64,000 bases of DNA. Source: Agrobacterium cucumeris. GTDB taxonomy: Bacteria; Pseudomonadota; Alphaproteobacteria; Rhizobiales; Rhizobiaceae. The position numbers were made by a program, and so were the translations under genes. The notes below the pieces were generated by a model. That model did no database searches. It was not told the DNA's origin and was given only the letters and a program-made list of their open reading frames with translations. The DNA lies in contig NZ_CP080387.1 of the NCBI RefSeq assembly GCF_030036535.1, positions 744,001 to 808,000 of the forward strand. The letters run 5' to 3'. This document shows positions 15,441 to 23,181 of the stretch, piece by piece (positions within the stretch are counted from its first letter, which is position 1; each line of letters begins with the position of its first letter).

Positions 15441-15779
15441 TTACAGGCGTGTCCAGGTCTGCGATTTGCACAGAACCTTCAGCACGCAGCCCTTCATGCT
15501 CAGTGAATTGCCGGAAACGGTGCCGGAACCGCTATAGGTCTTGTCGTTGGCGGGATCGGTGATCTCACCGGCATAGCTGTTTCCCTTGCCGGAAAGCTTG
15601 CCGATCTGTTTTCCGGCATGTTTGCCGGTCTTCAGCGTCACGCAAAAGGCCGTGCCGCAGGGGCCGATCACGGCGGTTTCGCCGCTGGCCGTTTTCCAGT
15701 TGCCCTCGATGGCTTCTGCGGCAACAGCAAGGTTGCTGCCCATCATCAGGGCAGCGGCAATCATCATTACACGCTTCAT
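15441..15779 (-). CDS. DUF2147-domain periplasmic protein
   Basis: A 112-residue protein with a cleavable signal peptide (MKRVMMIAAALMMGSNLAVA, likely cleaved after AVAAEA). The mature part has the DUF2147 pattern EGNWKTASGETAVIGPCGTAF, then GKQIGKLSGKGNSYAGEITD. It is a small lipocalin-like beta domain with two conserved Cys. GGGAGG is five nt before the ATG. Function unknown in the family. An 18-bp palindrome lies about 176 bp upstream. Confidence 0.82.
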   Translation of the reverse strand: MKRVMMIAAALMMGSNLAVAAEAIEGNWKTASGETAVIGPCGTAFCVTLKTGKHAGKQIGKLSGKGNSYAGEITDPANDKTYSGSGTVSGNSLSMKGCVLKVLCKSQTWTRL

Positions 15780-16365
15780 AAAAACTCCTCCCGAAATTTG
15801 CGCAGACCCTTCCGAACCGCACCGGTCATGAAGAATGGATGCGCATTAAACCCTGTCCTGCATTGCCGATGGTGTGGCGTCCTGCGACGCGGTCACCTTT
15901 TGGCCATGCTATCCTTTGCCTGCCTCATCCTCATAAACAGACAGCCGGATACTATTTTACGTTAACGTAAAAGGAAACAGAAATTTGCCGCCATGGAGAG
16001 GCATTTGCGACGGTTTGCGCAGTGGAGACGGTCGAATTTGAAAATCGATGTTTTCATCGTGGTGAACGAAGGGTTTAAATCCAGATGTAAACTTTTCGTA
16101 AAAATAGCCTGAAAGTCCTTAATTTCCGCACCTCGTGATATTTAACAAAAACCCAATTTTACCAATCGTTTGCAGTTTGTTTGCGGCCCATTAATCATGC
16201 CTTTTAAGCGCCCGTTGAAAGGCTTGCGGCATAGTGAAGTCATCAAAAGCGCAGGGAAAACCTGCCGGCCCGAAGAACAAAAAAGCCGCATAAGACGGCG
16301 GTTCTGAAGGTTAGCCTCGTAAAGAAGGCGATTGATGAAACAGGCAGAAGACAGGGATTAAAACG
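15780..16365. other. 586-bp intergenic region without a recognised gene
   Basis: AT-rich for this genome, especially 15950-16200. It holds the palindrome at 15955, a CGATGTTTTCATCG mini-hairpin near 16047 and, on the minus strand near 16280-16296, a short GCCG..CGGC stem followed by T6. A small RNA is possible, but I cannot support one. No credible ORF. Confidence 0.5.
15955..15972. promoter_or_regulatory. Perfect 18-bp palindrome, candidate operator
   Basis: TTTTACGTTAACGTAAAA is fully self-complementary. It lies between the divergent DUF2147 and Sel1 genes, 176 bp from the former and about 390 bp from the latter. The form TTTACGT-N2-ACGTAAA recalls MerR-family LiuR-type operators, from memory and unverified. 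No regulator gene is nearby. Confidence 0.45.
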
Positions 16366-16632
16366 ATGGCACGCTTTGAAATTCGCGATATCGAAATGGC
16401 AGTTGCCGGTGGCGAAACCCGCGCCGACACCCTTTGCAATCTCGGCCTGGTCTATGCGACCGGCCGGGGCTGCACGGTGGATCTGGTCGCGGCCCACAAA
16501 TGGCTCAACATCGCCGCGATCCGTGGATCGGAAAGAGCCGCTTCTCTGCGTGCGGATCTCGCCCGCAACATGACCAAGGCGGAACTGGCCGAAGCGCTGC
16601 GTGCCGCCCGCGACTGGATGACGATGCACTGA
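16366..16632 (+). CDS. Small Sel1-repeat protein
   Basis: An 88-residue protein with one to one and a half Sel1-like TPR units: LCNLGLVYATGRGCTVDLVA then AHKWLNIAAIRGSERAASLR, followed by an amphipathic helix KAELAEALRAARDW. It has no signal peptide or membrane segment, so it is probably a cytoplasmic protein-protein adaptor. AGGGA lies upstream of the ATG. Such one-repeat proteins are common in rhizobia with no known role. A terminator-like hairpin follows about 130 bp later. Confidence 0.8.
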   Translation: MARFEIRDIEMAVAGGETRADTLCNLGLVYATGRGCTVDLVAAHKWLNIAAIRGSERAASLRADLARNMTKAELAEALRAARDWMTMH

Positions 16633-16759
16633 TCCATCCAGTTTATCAGTGAGATTTCCGGTCCGGCTCCCTCCAGTCCCGATGACCGGTGCAAACGAAA
16701 GTAAACCCGAAGGGGAACGCGGCGAGGGCTTTGAAAAGAAGCTTTTGCGCTGACACATC

Positions 16760-16799
16760 AAACCGCGACCGGCAGGAACAAGGCCGGCGCGGTTTTCTT
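16760..16799 (+). terminator. Terminator-like hairpin downstream of the Sel1 gene
   Basis: AAACCGCG-A-CCGGC pairs with GCCGG-C-GCGGTTT around AGGAACAA and is followed by TCTTAT. The U-run is short. It is about 130 bp past the stop, so either the mRNA has a long 3' end or a small transcript lies between. Confidence 0.5.
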
Positions 16800-16942
16800 A
16801 TGTCTGGACGTCTCGTCCGGAAAACGATTCGCAGGCAGGGGCTTGCGGGCGGATTTTGAATCGCATTCGCATCACGCTGTAGTGGGGATGAAACCGCTGC
16901 GGCAGGCATGGCAGATGCGGTTTTCAAATTGCTTCCTTCTTC

Positions 16943-17054
16943 CGTCATGCCGGACCTGATCCGGCATCCAGCCACGCCGCGTCTGCGGCGTGAAAGAGTC
17001 TTTCGCGATCAAGGACTTGATCGCGCTGGATTCCGGCTCAGGGCCGGAATGACG
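16943..17054. repeat. Family A palindromic intergenic repeat
   Basis: Arms CGTCATGCCGGACCTGATCC and GGCTCAGGGCCGGAATGACG, slightly mismatched. The core has CACGCCGCGTCTGCGGCGTG and a CGATCAAGGACTTGATCG palindrome that differs from other copies. It ends about 20 bp before the stop of the HisC-like gene on the other strand. Confidence 0.8.
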
Positions 17055-17073
17055 GAAAGGAAAGCACTAAATA

Positions 17074-18186
17074 TCACCCGATCGCCTTGATAACCTTCGG
17101 CAATGCCTGCTCGAAAAGATCGAGCTTGTCGTCTGGCCCGACACTCACGCGAATGCAGCGGTTGAGTGGCGCGACGCCCGGCATGCGGATGAACACGCCA
17201 TGTTCCATCAGTCCATCGACGATGGCACGGGCATAAGCGCCGTCGCGGTGGCAGTCGATCGTGACGAAATTGGTGGCCGAGGGCAGGGGCAAAAGACCGT
17301 TATCGCGGGCGATTGCGGAAATGCGGTCGCGGGCATCGGAAATTTTACCAACGACCTCATGCAGATAGGCCTGATCCTTCAACGCTGCCAAAGCACCCGC
17401 GACCGAAATGCGCGCCATGCCGAAATGGTTACGGATCTTGTCGAAGGCTTCGACATTGCCGAGCGTGCCGATGGCATAACCGACGCGCGCGCCGGCCAGC
17501 CCATAGGCCTTTGAGAAGGTGCGCATGCGCAGGATGTTCGGCTGGCCGATCAGCGCATCGATTGCCGGCACGGCGCTGGCGGGCGCGGTTTCGCAATAGG
17601 CCTCGTCCAGAATGAGCAGGCAGGTTTCCGGCAGCGCGCGCGCAAAGGCAACAACTTCGCTCGCCTCCCACCAGCTTCCCATCGGATTATCCGGATTGGC
17701 GAAATAAACGAGCGGCGCATTTTCCCGAATGACGAGATCGAGAAGGCCATCGAGGTCTTCGTGATCGTCGACATATGGCGTGGTCACGAGTTTTCCGCCA
17801 AAACCGTTCACATGGTAATTGAAGGTGGGATAACCGCCGAGCGAGGTGACGACAGGCGTGCCGGGCTCGACAATCAGCCTTGCGATCTCACCCAGCAATC
17901 CGTCCACGCCGCTGCCGATGGCGATATTACCGCGTGCAACGCCATGATGGATGGCAAGCGCTTCCTTCAATTCGAAATTTTCCGGGTCGCTATACATCCA
18001 GGTATCGGCTGCAGCATCCCGCAGGGCCAGAAGCACTGAAGGGGCGGGGCCAAAGCCGCTCTCATTGGCACCGATCCGCGCTTCCACCTTCAGGCCGCGA
18101 TTCCGCTCGATGGCTTCCGGGCCAACGAAAGGAACGGTTGAAGGGAGCGAGACGGCAAGCGGCGTGAGGCGTGAAAAAGCGGACAT
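17074..18186 (-). CDS. HisC-like pyridoxal-phosphate aminotransferase
   Basis: A 370-residue fold-type I (class II) aminotransferase. Key blocks: RIGANESGFGPAPSVLLAL near the N terminus, GNIAIGSGVDGLLGEIARLI, VYFANPDNPMGSWWEASEVV with the PLP-contacting Asn, LLILDEAYCETAPAS with the PLP Asp, and RTFSKAYGLAGARVGYAIG, whose Lys binds PLP. The C-terminal IRMPGVAPLNRCIRVSVG carries the substrate-carboxylate Arg. These fit histidinol-phosphate aminotransferases, but there is no his operon here, so it may be a paralogue using another acceptor. The ATG at 18186 gives the expected start MSAFSRLTPLAVSL; 18228 is an unlikely extension. Confidence 0.85.
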   Translation of the reverse strand: MSAFSRLTPLAVSLPSTVPFVGPEAIERNRGLKVEARIGANESGFGPAPSVLLALRDAAADTWMYSDPENFELKEALAIHHGVARGNIAIGSGVDGLLGEIARLIVEPGTPVVTSLGGYPTFNYHVNGFGGKLVTTPYVDDHEDLDGLLDLVIRENAPLVYFANPDNPMGSWWEASEVVAFARALPETCLLILDEAYCETAPASAVPAIDALIGQPNILRMRTFSKAYGLAGARVGYAIGTLGNVEAFDKIRNHFGMARISVAGALAALKDQAYLHEVVGKISDARDRISAIARDNGLLPLPSATNFVTIDCHRDGAYARAIVDGLMEHGVFIRMPGVAPLNRCIRVSVGPDDKLDLFEQALPKVIKAIG

Positions 18187-18237
18187 TGGCTGAAAGTTCC
18201 GGTAGCTGTGTTTGAAAACCCGGCTCACAATAGGTGC

Positions 18238-18266
18238 AAAAAAACCGGACGCAAGCCGCGCCCGGT
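18238..18266 (-). terminator. Rho-independent terminator of the PilZ-like gene
   Basis: On the minus strand AACCGG-G-CGC pairs with GCG-T-CCGGTT across GGCTT, followed by a run of T. It is placed about 57 bp after the PilZ-like stop. Confidence 0.75.
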
Positions 18267-18323
18267 TATCCGATGGCTGTTTTGGAACAGTTTTTCCGCC
18301 CCCGTGCCGCCCGTCGTGCCCGC

Positions 18324-18671
18324 TCAGGCGCTGGTTTCGAAACTCAACCGGCGCACATGGTGCAGGAATTCCGCATCGATCAGCATGTTGAAACCGATGG
18401 TCACCTTTTCCTCTTCCCGGCGGATCAGCGTGCAGCCGATCTCATCTCGAATACCCAGAATTTCCAGATAGAAATTGGCGGGCATTTCCAGGTGGGGGCT
18501 GACCTCGATCTCTGCGCCATAAAGAGAAATGGTGCGCACGAGGCAGCGCAGGGTGTCGCTGGCGCTGAGATGATGCCCGATAAAGGTGATCTTGCCGGGC
18601 CGGTCGATCTGAAATTTCTCGTACTTCTCGTCCTGGGGGACGTTCTGACGGGGATCCATATGCAAAGCCAT
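18324..18671 (-). CDS. PilZ-like protein with degenerate c-di-GMP motif
   Basis: A 115-residue protein. The start at 18671 is set by GGGAGG five nt upstream; the longer frame to 18872 has no such support. KFQIDRPGKITFIG and CLVRTISLYGAEIEVSPHL match a PilZ beta-barrel. The c-di-GMP-binding motif (RxxxR then D/NxSxxG) is incomplete: the second part reads TISLYG, with Thr in place of Asp/Asn, and the first Arg pair is not clearly spaced. It may be a non-binding adaptor or not a true PilZ. No flagellar or cellulose gene adjoins it. Confidence 0.65.
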   Translation of the reverse strand: MALHMDPRQNVPQDEKYEKFQIDRPGKITFIGHHLSASDTLRCLVRTISLYGAEIEVSPHLEMPANFYLEILGIRDEIGCTLIRREEEKVTIGFNMLIDAEFLHHVRRLSFETSA

Positions 18672-18999
18672 GACAACCTCCCGGATTGCCTCTCCTGATG
18701 CTGATTTTAACGCGGCTTCCTTGCCAGGTCGTGAAGGAAATTGGCGCAATTGTCTGTTGTCCGTCTCGACATGGGCCAATCGTCCTTTCGCAAGCCGATG
18801 TTTCCCTTGATAGAATGCGCTTGGCTCGGTCCGGTTGCAGGCGTGTCGCAGCCTGTGCTGATAATGTGTCATGCTTGCACCGGGCTGGCGTCGCAGCGTG
18901 GTTGACGCGGGCCGTACTTGGCGTTACGCCTGATCCGGCAATATGGCTTCGCGAGCATGGCAGGGTTGGCCCATCGCGATTCGTGTCTGGGAGTGGAAT

Positions 19000-20217
19000 G
19001 TGACGGGAAGGCTGGTAATCGTCGGGGCGGGGCAGGCCGCTTTCGCGCTGGCGGCAAAGCTCCGGGCGCTGAAGGATGAGCGTCCCATCACCATCATCGG
19101 CTCCGAGGATGCCTATCCCTACCAGCGGCCGCCGCTCTCTAAAAAATACCTTCTCGGCGAGATGAGTTTTGACCGGCTGATGTTCCGCCCGCAGGAGTGG
19201 TACGCGGACAATAATGTCGATATCCGACTGTCCACATGGGTGGAAGATATCGACCGCAGGGCCAAAACGGTGCGCATGCAGGATGGCAGCACGCTCGCCT
19301 ATGACAAGCTGGTGCTGGCGACCGGGGCCGCACCCCGCCTGCTGCCCGCCAGCATCGGCGGCGATCTGGAAGGGGTCTTGACCGTTCGCGACAAGCGCGA
19401 CGCTGACCGGCTGATGGAAGAAATGAAGCCGGGCCGCAGGTTGCTGGTGATCGGCGGCGGTTATATCGGCCTTGAAGCGGCGGCGGTTGCCCGCAAGCTC
19501 GGCCTCGATGTGACGCTGATCGAAATGGCCGACCGTATTCTCCAGCGCGTGGCGGCGAAAGAAACCGCCGATATCATGCGCGGCATCCATCAGGCGAACG
19601 GCGTTTCTATTCGCGAAAAGACCGGCCTCGTGCGCCTTGTCGGCATGGATGGCCGGGTGGCCGCCGCCGAACTGTCCGATGGCTCGATGCTTGATGTGGA
19701 TTTCGTCATCGTCGGCATCGGCGTGACACCGAATGACCGGCTTGCCCGCGAATCGGGCCTCGATGTCGGCAACGGCATTGTGGTGGATAACCATACCCGC
19801 ACATCCGACCGGGACATTCACGCGGTGGGCGATTGCGCCCTGCTGCCATGGCGCGGCCAGCACGTGCGTCTCGAATCAGTCCAGAATGCCGTCGATCAGG
19901 CCGAGGCGACAGCTGCCGTGCTTGCCGGCACTGAAACCGCCTATGAGGCGAAACCCTGGTTCTGGTCGGATCAATATGAGGTGAAGCTGCAGATCGCCGG
20001 CTTCAATCTCGGTTATGACGAGACGGTATTGCGGCCCGGTGCTCGTGAAGGCAGCTGGTCGGTCTGGTATTTCCGCGACGGGCGTTTCGTGGCGGTGGAT
20101 GCCGTCAACGATGCCAAGGCCTATGTCGCGGGCAAGAAACTGCTCGATACCGGTGTGGAACCGGATCGCGCCATCCTGGCGGACGCCTCCGCCGATCTGA
20201 AATTATTGCTCTCCTGA
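19000..20217 (+). CDS. FAD-dependent ferredoxin/rubredoxin reductase
   Basis: A 405-residue pyridine nucleotide-disulfide-type reductase without the redox Cys pair, as in ThcD/PdR ferredoxin reductases. FAD fold: LVIVGAGQAAFALAAKLRAL. YQRPPLSKKYLLGEM follows, then the NAD fold LLVIGGGYIGLEAAAVARKL and the second FAD motif RDIHAVGDCALLPW. A C-terminal reductase domain (WSDQYEVKLQIAG) follows. The GTG at 19000 is chosen because GGGAG is about 8 nt upstream and the FAD strand starts right after. No ferredoxin or P450 gene is adjacent. The stop overlaps the ribosome site of the aldolase gene, so the two are co-translated. Confidence 0.85.
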   Translation: MTGRLVIVGAGQAAFALAAKLRALKDERPITIIGSEDAYPYQRPPLSKKYLLGEMSFDRLMFRPQEWYADNNVDIRLSTWVEDIDRRAKTVRMQDGSTLAYDKLVLATGAAPRLLPASIGGDLEGVLTVRDKRDADRLMEEMKPGRRLLVIGGGYIGLEAAAVARKLGLDVTLIEMADRILQRVAAKETADIMRGIHQANGVSIREKTGLVRLVGMDGRVAAAELSDGSMLDVDFVIVGIGVTPNDRLARESGLDVGNGIVVDNHTRTSDRDIHAVGDCALLPWRGQHVRLESVQNAVDQAEATAAVLAGTETAYEAKPWFWSDQYEVKLQIAGFNLGYDETVLRPGAREGSWSVWYFRDGRFVAVDAVNDAKAYVAGKKLLDTGVEPDRAILADASADLKLLLS

Positions 20218-20224
20218 GGACATC

Positions 20225-21025
20225 ATGCCTGCTCCCGAAAACCGTTTCAAATCCGCCATCCATGCCGGCAAGCCGCAGATCGGCCTCTGGCTCGACATGG
20301 GCGAGGCCATCGCGGCGGAAATCGCCGGAACGGCGGGTTTCGACTGGCTGGTGATCGATGGCGAGCACGGGCCGAACGATCTGCGCAGCATCATCGACCA
20401 GCTGCGCGCGCTTGCCACGTCGCCGGCAGAACCCGTGGTGCGCGTGCCAGTGGGCGAAAGCTGGATGATCAAGCAGCTTCTGGATGCAGGCGCACGCACG
20501 CTTCTGGTGCCGATGGTCGATTCGGCCGCGCAGGCGGAAGCTTTGGTCAGCGCCATGCATTATCCGCCGCGCGGCATTCGCGGCATGGGGGCAGCCGTTG
20601 CCCGCGCGTCAGCCTTCAACACCATAACCGATTACGCCGACAGCGCCTCCGATAGCGTCTGTCTGCTGGTGCAGGCCGAAACGCGCGCCGCGATCAACGA
20701 TCTCGACAATATCCTTGCCGTGGAAGGGGTGGATGGCGTCTTCATCGGCCCGGCGGATCTCGCTGCCGACATGGGTTATCTCGGCAGGATCGACGAGCCG
20801 GAAGTGCAGGCGGTGATCGAAGCCGCGATCGTCAAGATCGTTGCGGCCGGCAAGGCCGCCGGCATTCTCACCTTTAACGAGACCTATAATCGCCGTTATC
20901 TCGAACTCGGTGCGTCCTTCGTCGCCGTCGGCGCCGATGTCACGGAATTCGCCAACGCCCTGCGCGCCCTGTCCGGCCGCTACAAGGGCGGGGCAGCGCC
21001 GGCGCCTTCCAGATCGGGCTACTAA
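20225..21025 (+). CDS. HpcH/HpaI-family class II aldolase (2-keto-3-deoxy-acid aldolase)
   Basis: A 266-residue metal-dependent aldolase that cleaves 2-keto-4-hydroxy acids to pyruvate and an aldehyde. Motifs: IGLWLDMGEAIAAEIAGTAG, FDWLVIDGEHGPNDLRS with the catalytic His, EPVVRVPVGESWMIKQLLDA, RTLLVPMVDSAAQAEALVS, and the metal-ligand strands LLVQAETRAAINDLD and GVFIGPADLAADMG. GAGGA precedes the ATG and overlaps the stop of the reductase gene. Whether the substrate is 4-hydroxy-2-oxoheptanedioate or a sugar-derived keto acid cannot be told. The pairing with a ferredoxin reductase is unusual and unexplained. Confidence 0.9.
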   Translation: MPAPENRFKSAIHAGKPQIGLWLDMGEAIAAEIAGTAGFDWLVIDGEHGPNDLRSIIDQLRALATSPAEPVVRVPVGESWMIKQLLDAGARTLLVPMVDSAAQAEALVSAMHYPPRGIRGMGAAVARASAFNTITDYADSASDSVCLLVQAETRAAINDLDNILAVEGVDGVFIGPADLAADMGYLGRIDEPEVQAVIEAAIVKIVAAGKAAGILTFNETYNRRYLELGASFVAVGADVTEFANALRALSGRYKGGAAPAPSRSGY

Positions 21026-21028
21026 GCC

Positions 21029-21205
21029 TCAATCATCGTTGCTGGCATTCAGCTTTTCTGGCGGAATGCCTTCTTCGCCGGAAGCGAGGTAACCGCTGTT
21101 GATAAGGGCGGCGCGGACGATGCGCTGGAGGGCCTCGTCCCTGTCGATGCCATGATCTCTGGCAAAATCCGCCAATGCCTCTTCAAGATCGTCGCTGAAC
21201 AGCAT
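21029..21205 (-). CDS. Small acidic hypothetical protein (58 aa)
   Basis: A short gene converging on the aldolase. GGGGG lies 6 nt before the ATG at 21205. The product begins MLFSDDLEEALADFARDHGI and continues DRDEALQRIVRAALINSGYL, ending in an acidic tail KLNASNDD. Two predicted helices with DRDEALQRIVRAAL resemble the helix part of ribbon-helix-helix proteins, but there is no clear N-terminal strand. No family recognised. It stops 3 bp past the aldolase stop. Confidence 0.6.
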   Translation of the reverse strand: MLFSDDLEEALADFARDHGIDRDEALQRIVRAALINSGYLASGEEGIPPEKLNASNDD

Positions 21206-21241
21206 TTCTGGCCCCCATTCTGGTTGTCTTTAAATCAATGC

Positions 21242-21275
21242 AAAAAAGGCAAGGCGGGACTTTGCCGCCTTGCCT
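21242..21275 (-). terminator. Rho-independent terminator of the DUF883-like gene
   Basis: On the minus strand AGGCAAGGCGG pairs with CCGCCTTGCCT around CAAAGTC, followed by TTTTTT. It lies just past the stop at 21299 and upstream of the 58-residue gene. Confidence 0.88.
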
Positions 21276-21298
21276 GAATTCTAACGCTCGTGCGGTAT

Positions 21299-21640
21299 TC
21301 AGCGCCAGCGATAAAGGCTGCTGTTCGACGAGTTCTGCTGCGTGCCGGCACCAACCGCATAACCGATTGCAAAACCGAGTGCGCCGACGATCGTCAGCAG
21401 CGAGGTTGCCGTGCCGGGATTTTCCTTCACCGCTTCCACCACATTCTGGCCCTGGGCACGCACATTGCTCGCAGCCTTGCGAACACGGCCGCGTGCCTCA
21501 TCCAGAAATTCGGATGCATCCTCACCCACGCCTTCCGCACGGGCGGAAACGGACTTGGAAAGCGACGAGATTTGCGAGCGCAGCTCGGCAATCTGGTTTT
21601 CGATCGTGTCTTCGACAACATTCAGTTTGGTCTGAGCCAT
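21299..21640 (-). CDS. DUF883-like (ElaB/YqjD-type) membrane-anchored protein
   Basis: A 113-residue protein. A long amphipathic helix (about residues 8-70: DTIENQIAELRSQISSLSKS, then DEARGRVRKAASNVRAQGQN) is followed by a single C-terminal transmembrane helix (LLTIVGALGFAIGYAVGAG) and a short tail NSSLYRWR. This is the layout of E. coli ElaB/YqjD, inner-membrane proteins that bind stationary-phase ribosomes, but the sequence similarity is only general. The start at 21640 has AGAGGTG upstream. Adjacent to tRNA-Ser; terminator downstream. Confidence 0.72.
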   Translation of the reverse strand: MAQTKLNVVEDTIENQIAELRSQISSLSKSVSARAEGVGEDASEFLDEARGRVRKAASNVRAQGQNVVEAVKENPGTATSLLTIVGALGFAIGYAVGAGTQQNSSNSSLYRWR

Positions 21641-21803
21641 TAGAAACACCTCTTTTGTTACCGAAGCGAGAACGTGCCGGCCTTAAAGAAGTTCCCGAAT
21701 TGCCCGCAAAGTTTCGCGCGTGGCTGTTCAGCCAACAGGTTTTTCGGCTTCTTGGCGAAAAACCCTTGCATTCATTTTTTTTACGCAATAATCAGGCCGC
21801 ACC

Positions 21804-21894
21804 GGAGAGGTGGCCGAGTGGTCGAAGGCGCTCCCCTGCTAAGGGAGTATACGTCAAAAGCGTATCGTGGGTTCGAATCCCATCCTCTCCGCCA
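21804..21894 (+). tRNA. tRNA-Ser (anticodon GCU)
   Basis: Acceptor GGAGAGG pairs with CCTCTCC. The D arm is GCCGAGTGGTCGAAGGC, the anticodon stem-loop CTCCCCTGCTAAGGGAG has GCT at the anticodon, the long variable arm (TATACGTCAAAAGCGTATC) is class II, the T arm is GGGTTCGAATCCC, and CCA is encoded. It reads AGC/AGU serine codons. No repeat of its 3' end was noticed downstream, so there is no sign of an integrated element. Confidence 0.97.
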
Positions 21895-22183
21895 TCAAAT
21901 TTTCCCAGGACTTATATTGTTGGACAAAATCAGGCTGACTGGTTTGTTGTTCATTTGTCTGTGCGTTGCAGGCCGCCTCCAGGTTGCAGCCACGCTTCGC
22001 CTTTTTTATCGTAAAGCCGAATGCGCGTTGATGGTCCCTCCAGTAGTCTGGAGTGGAGCCAGCTGCGCGATCACGCATATTTTAGAAATTTGATCCGGTG
22101 TTTTGCGCGGATGATCAAGGATACATCTCGTTCTTTGACAAAGAGCACCTATCTAGGTTTTTCAGGCATGCGAAGGAGATTTG

Positions 22184-22492
22184 ATGATCGACGAATACGG
22201 CCCCTACGTGCAGATGGGCACGCTTGCGGAGCAGATGGCCACTCGGTTCCAGATGGACGCGAATCTTGAACTGGGATCGCATCTGTCGCACTACATGGAT
22301 GAGGTCGAAGTGAACATCGCCGCCGACCGCTTTGACCATGTGGGTTTCATGAACAAGATCCGTGGGCGACTGACAATGACACTGGCAACAGCCGCCGAGC
22401 CTCGCCGCCGGGAGTTCCTGCACGCCGTTGTGGTCGCGCTTCAAGAGCGCATCGATCGACATTCGCTCGATGTGGCGGTGGATGGCGTCTAA
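22184..22492 (+). CDS. Hypothetical protein (102 aa)
   Basis: The ATG at 22184 has AAGGAG upstream, a strong site. The product begins MIDEYGPYVQMGTLAEQMAT and is mostly helical, with no membrane segment or signal; there is one basic patch near EPRRREFL. The family is not recognised. It stands alone between tRNA-Ser and a 690-bp gap, has ordinary composition, and is followed by a 9-bp-stem hairpin. Being isolated next to a tRNA it could be lineage-specific, which cannot be tested here. Confidence 0.7.
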   Translation: MIDEYGPYVQMGTLAEQMATRFQMDANLELGSHLSHYMDEVEVNIAADRFDHVGFMNKIRGRLTMTLATAAEPRRREFLHAVVVALQERIDRHSLDVAVDGV

Positions 22493-22499
22493 GTGTTGT

Positions 22500-22531
22500 G
22501 ACCGGCCCGTTCTGAGCGCAGGGGGCCGGTC
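22500..22531 (+). terminator. Hairpin after the 102-aa gene
   Basis: GACCGGCCC and GGGCCGGTC form a perfect 9-bp stem around a 14-nt loop, starting 8 nt past the stop. The nearest U-rich stretch (ATTTTTAAG) is 15 nt further on, so termination may be weak. Confidence 0.5.
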
Positions 22532-23164
22532 AATCCCCACGGTTGATTTTTAAGGCTGGGCCAGTTCGTAAATCCAGCTGGCATCGCGGCCCCCATAGGG
22601 GCTGCCACGACAACGAGATCTCCAGGACGGAAGCACAAAAGGAAAGCGCCTGCGTCAACAAGGTACAGCCCCCGCCGAGAGCAAATCAGTTTGCCAAATC
22701 GCCGACATCTTCCGCTTCTCGAATCATTATCGGGTGAATCAGTCGTCGGGCGAAGGGTTTTCCCGCCGTTTCCTGACAGACGCATCCGCGTGGTGTCATG
22801 TGGAACGATAGATCAAAGCAAAAATTTCTCCCACATGCCGCCGGCAGAGCAACACATCGCCGAAAAGGCCGGTAGTTTAGAAAGACCTTGTTAACCGCGC
22901 TAACTAACGGATTTTCAAGGAAATTCTTAACGCATCGTAAAAGCCTAGGTCGGTCGCTGTGGCGCTGTGTGTTGTTTCCGCAACAAACCGAAATGAAGCA
23001 TATACGTAAATGCTATTTATCGGATGTTCGCGATTGCAAGCGGCGAAACCTTTTGTATTTTCACGACCAGAAGCGAGGCGGTGGATCGTTTGGCTTCTAA
23101 GAACACGGGAATGGGGCAGGGAATGCTGTCCTTCAGCGAAAGAACCCAGACCCTTTTAAAAACT
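22532..23164. other. Long upstream region of the first porin gene, no gene seen
   Basis: About 630 bp with no credible ORF. The second half, from about 22880, is AT-rich (TTAACCGCGCTAACTAACGG, GCTATTTATCGG) and probably holds the porin promoter and its regulatory sites. I could not identify a specific box. The length fits a heavily regulated outer-membrane gene. Confidence 0.45.
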
Positions 23165-23179
23165 TTGACTGGAGGTCAA
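23165..23179 (+). promoter_or_regulatory. Shine-Dalgarno in a hairpin loop, porin gene 1
   Basis: TTGAC TGGAG GTCAA is a 5-bp stem whose loop carries the Shine-Dalgarno (GGAGG 23171-23175), three nt before the ATG. The same 15 bases precede the second porin. Confidence 0.6.
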
Positions 23180-23181
23180 CC

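Noticed and set aside
18442..19863. 473-codon minus-strand frame over the ferredoxin reductase
   Set aside because: Shadow frame; the reductase on the plus strand has full FAD and NAD motifs.
21895..22180. Attachment site of an integrated element at tRNA-Ser
   Set aside because: No repeat of the tRNA 3' end was found in the downstream sequence and no integrase is present.
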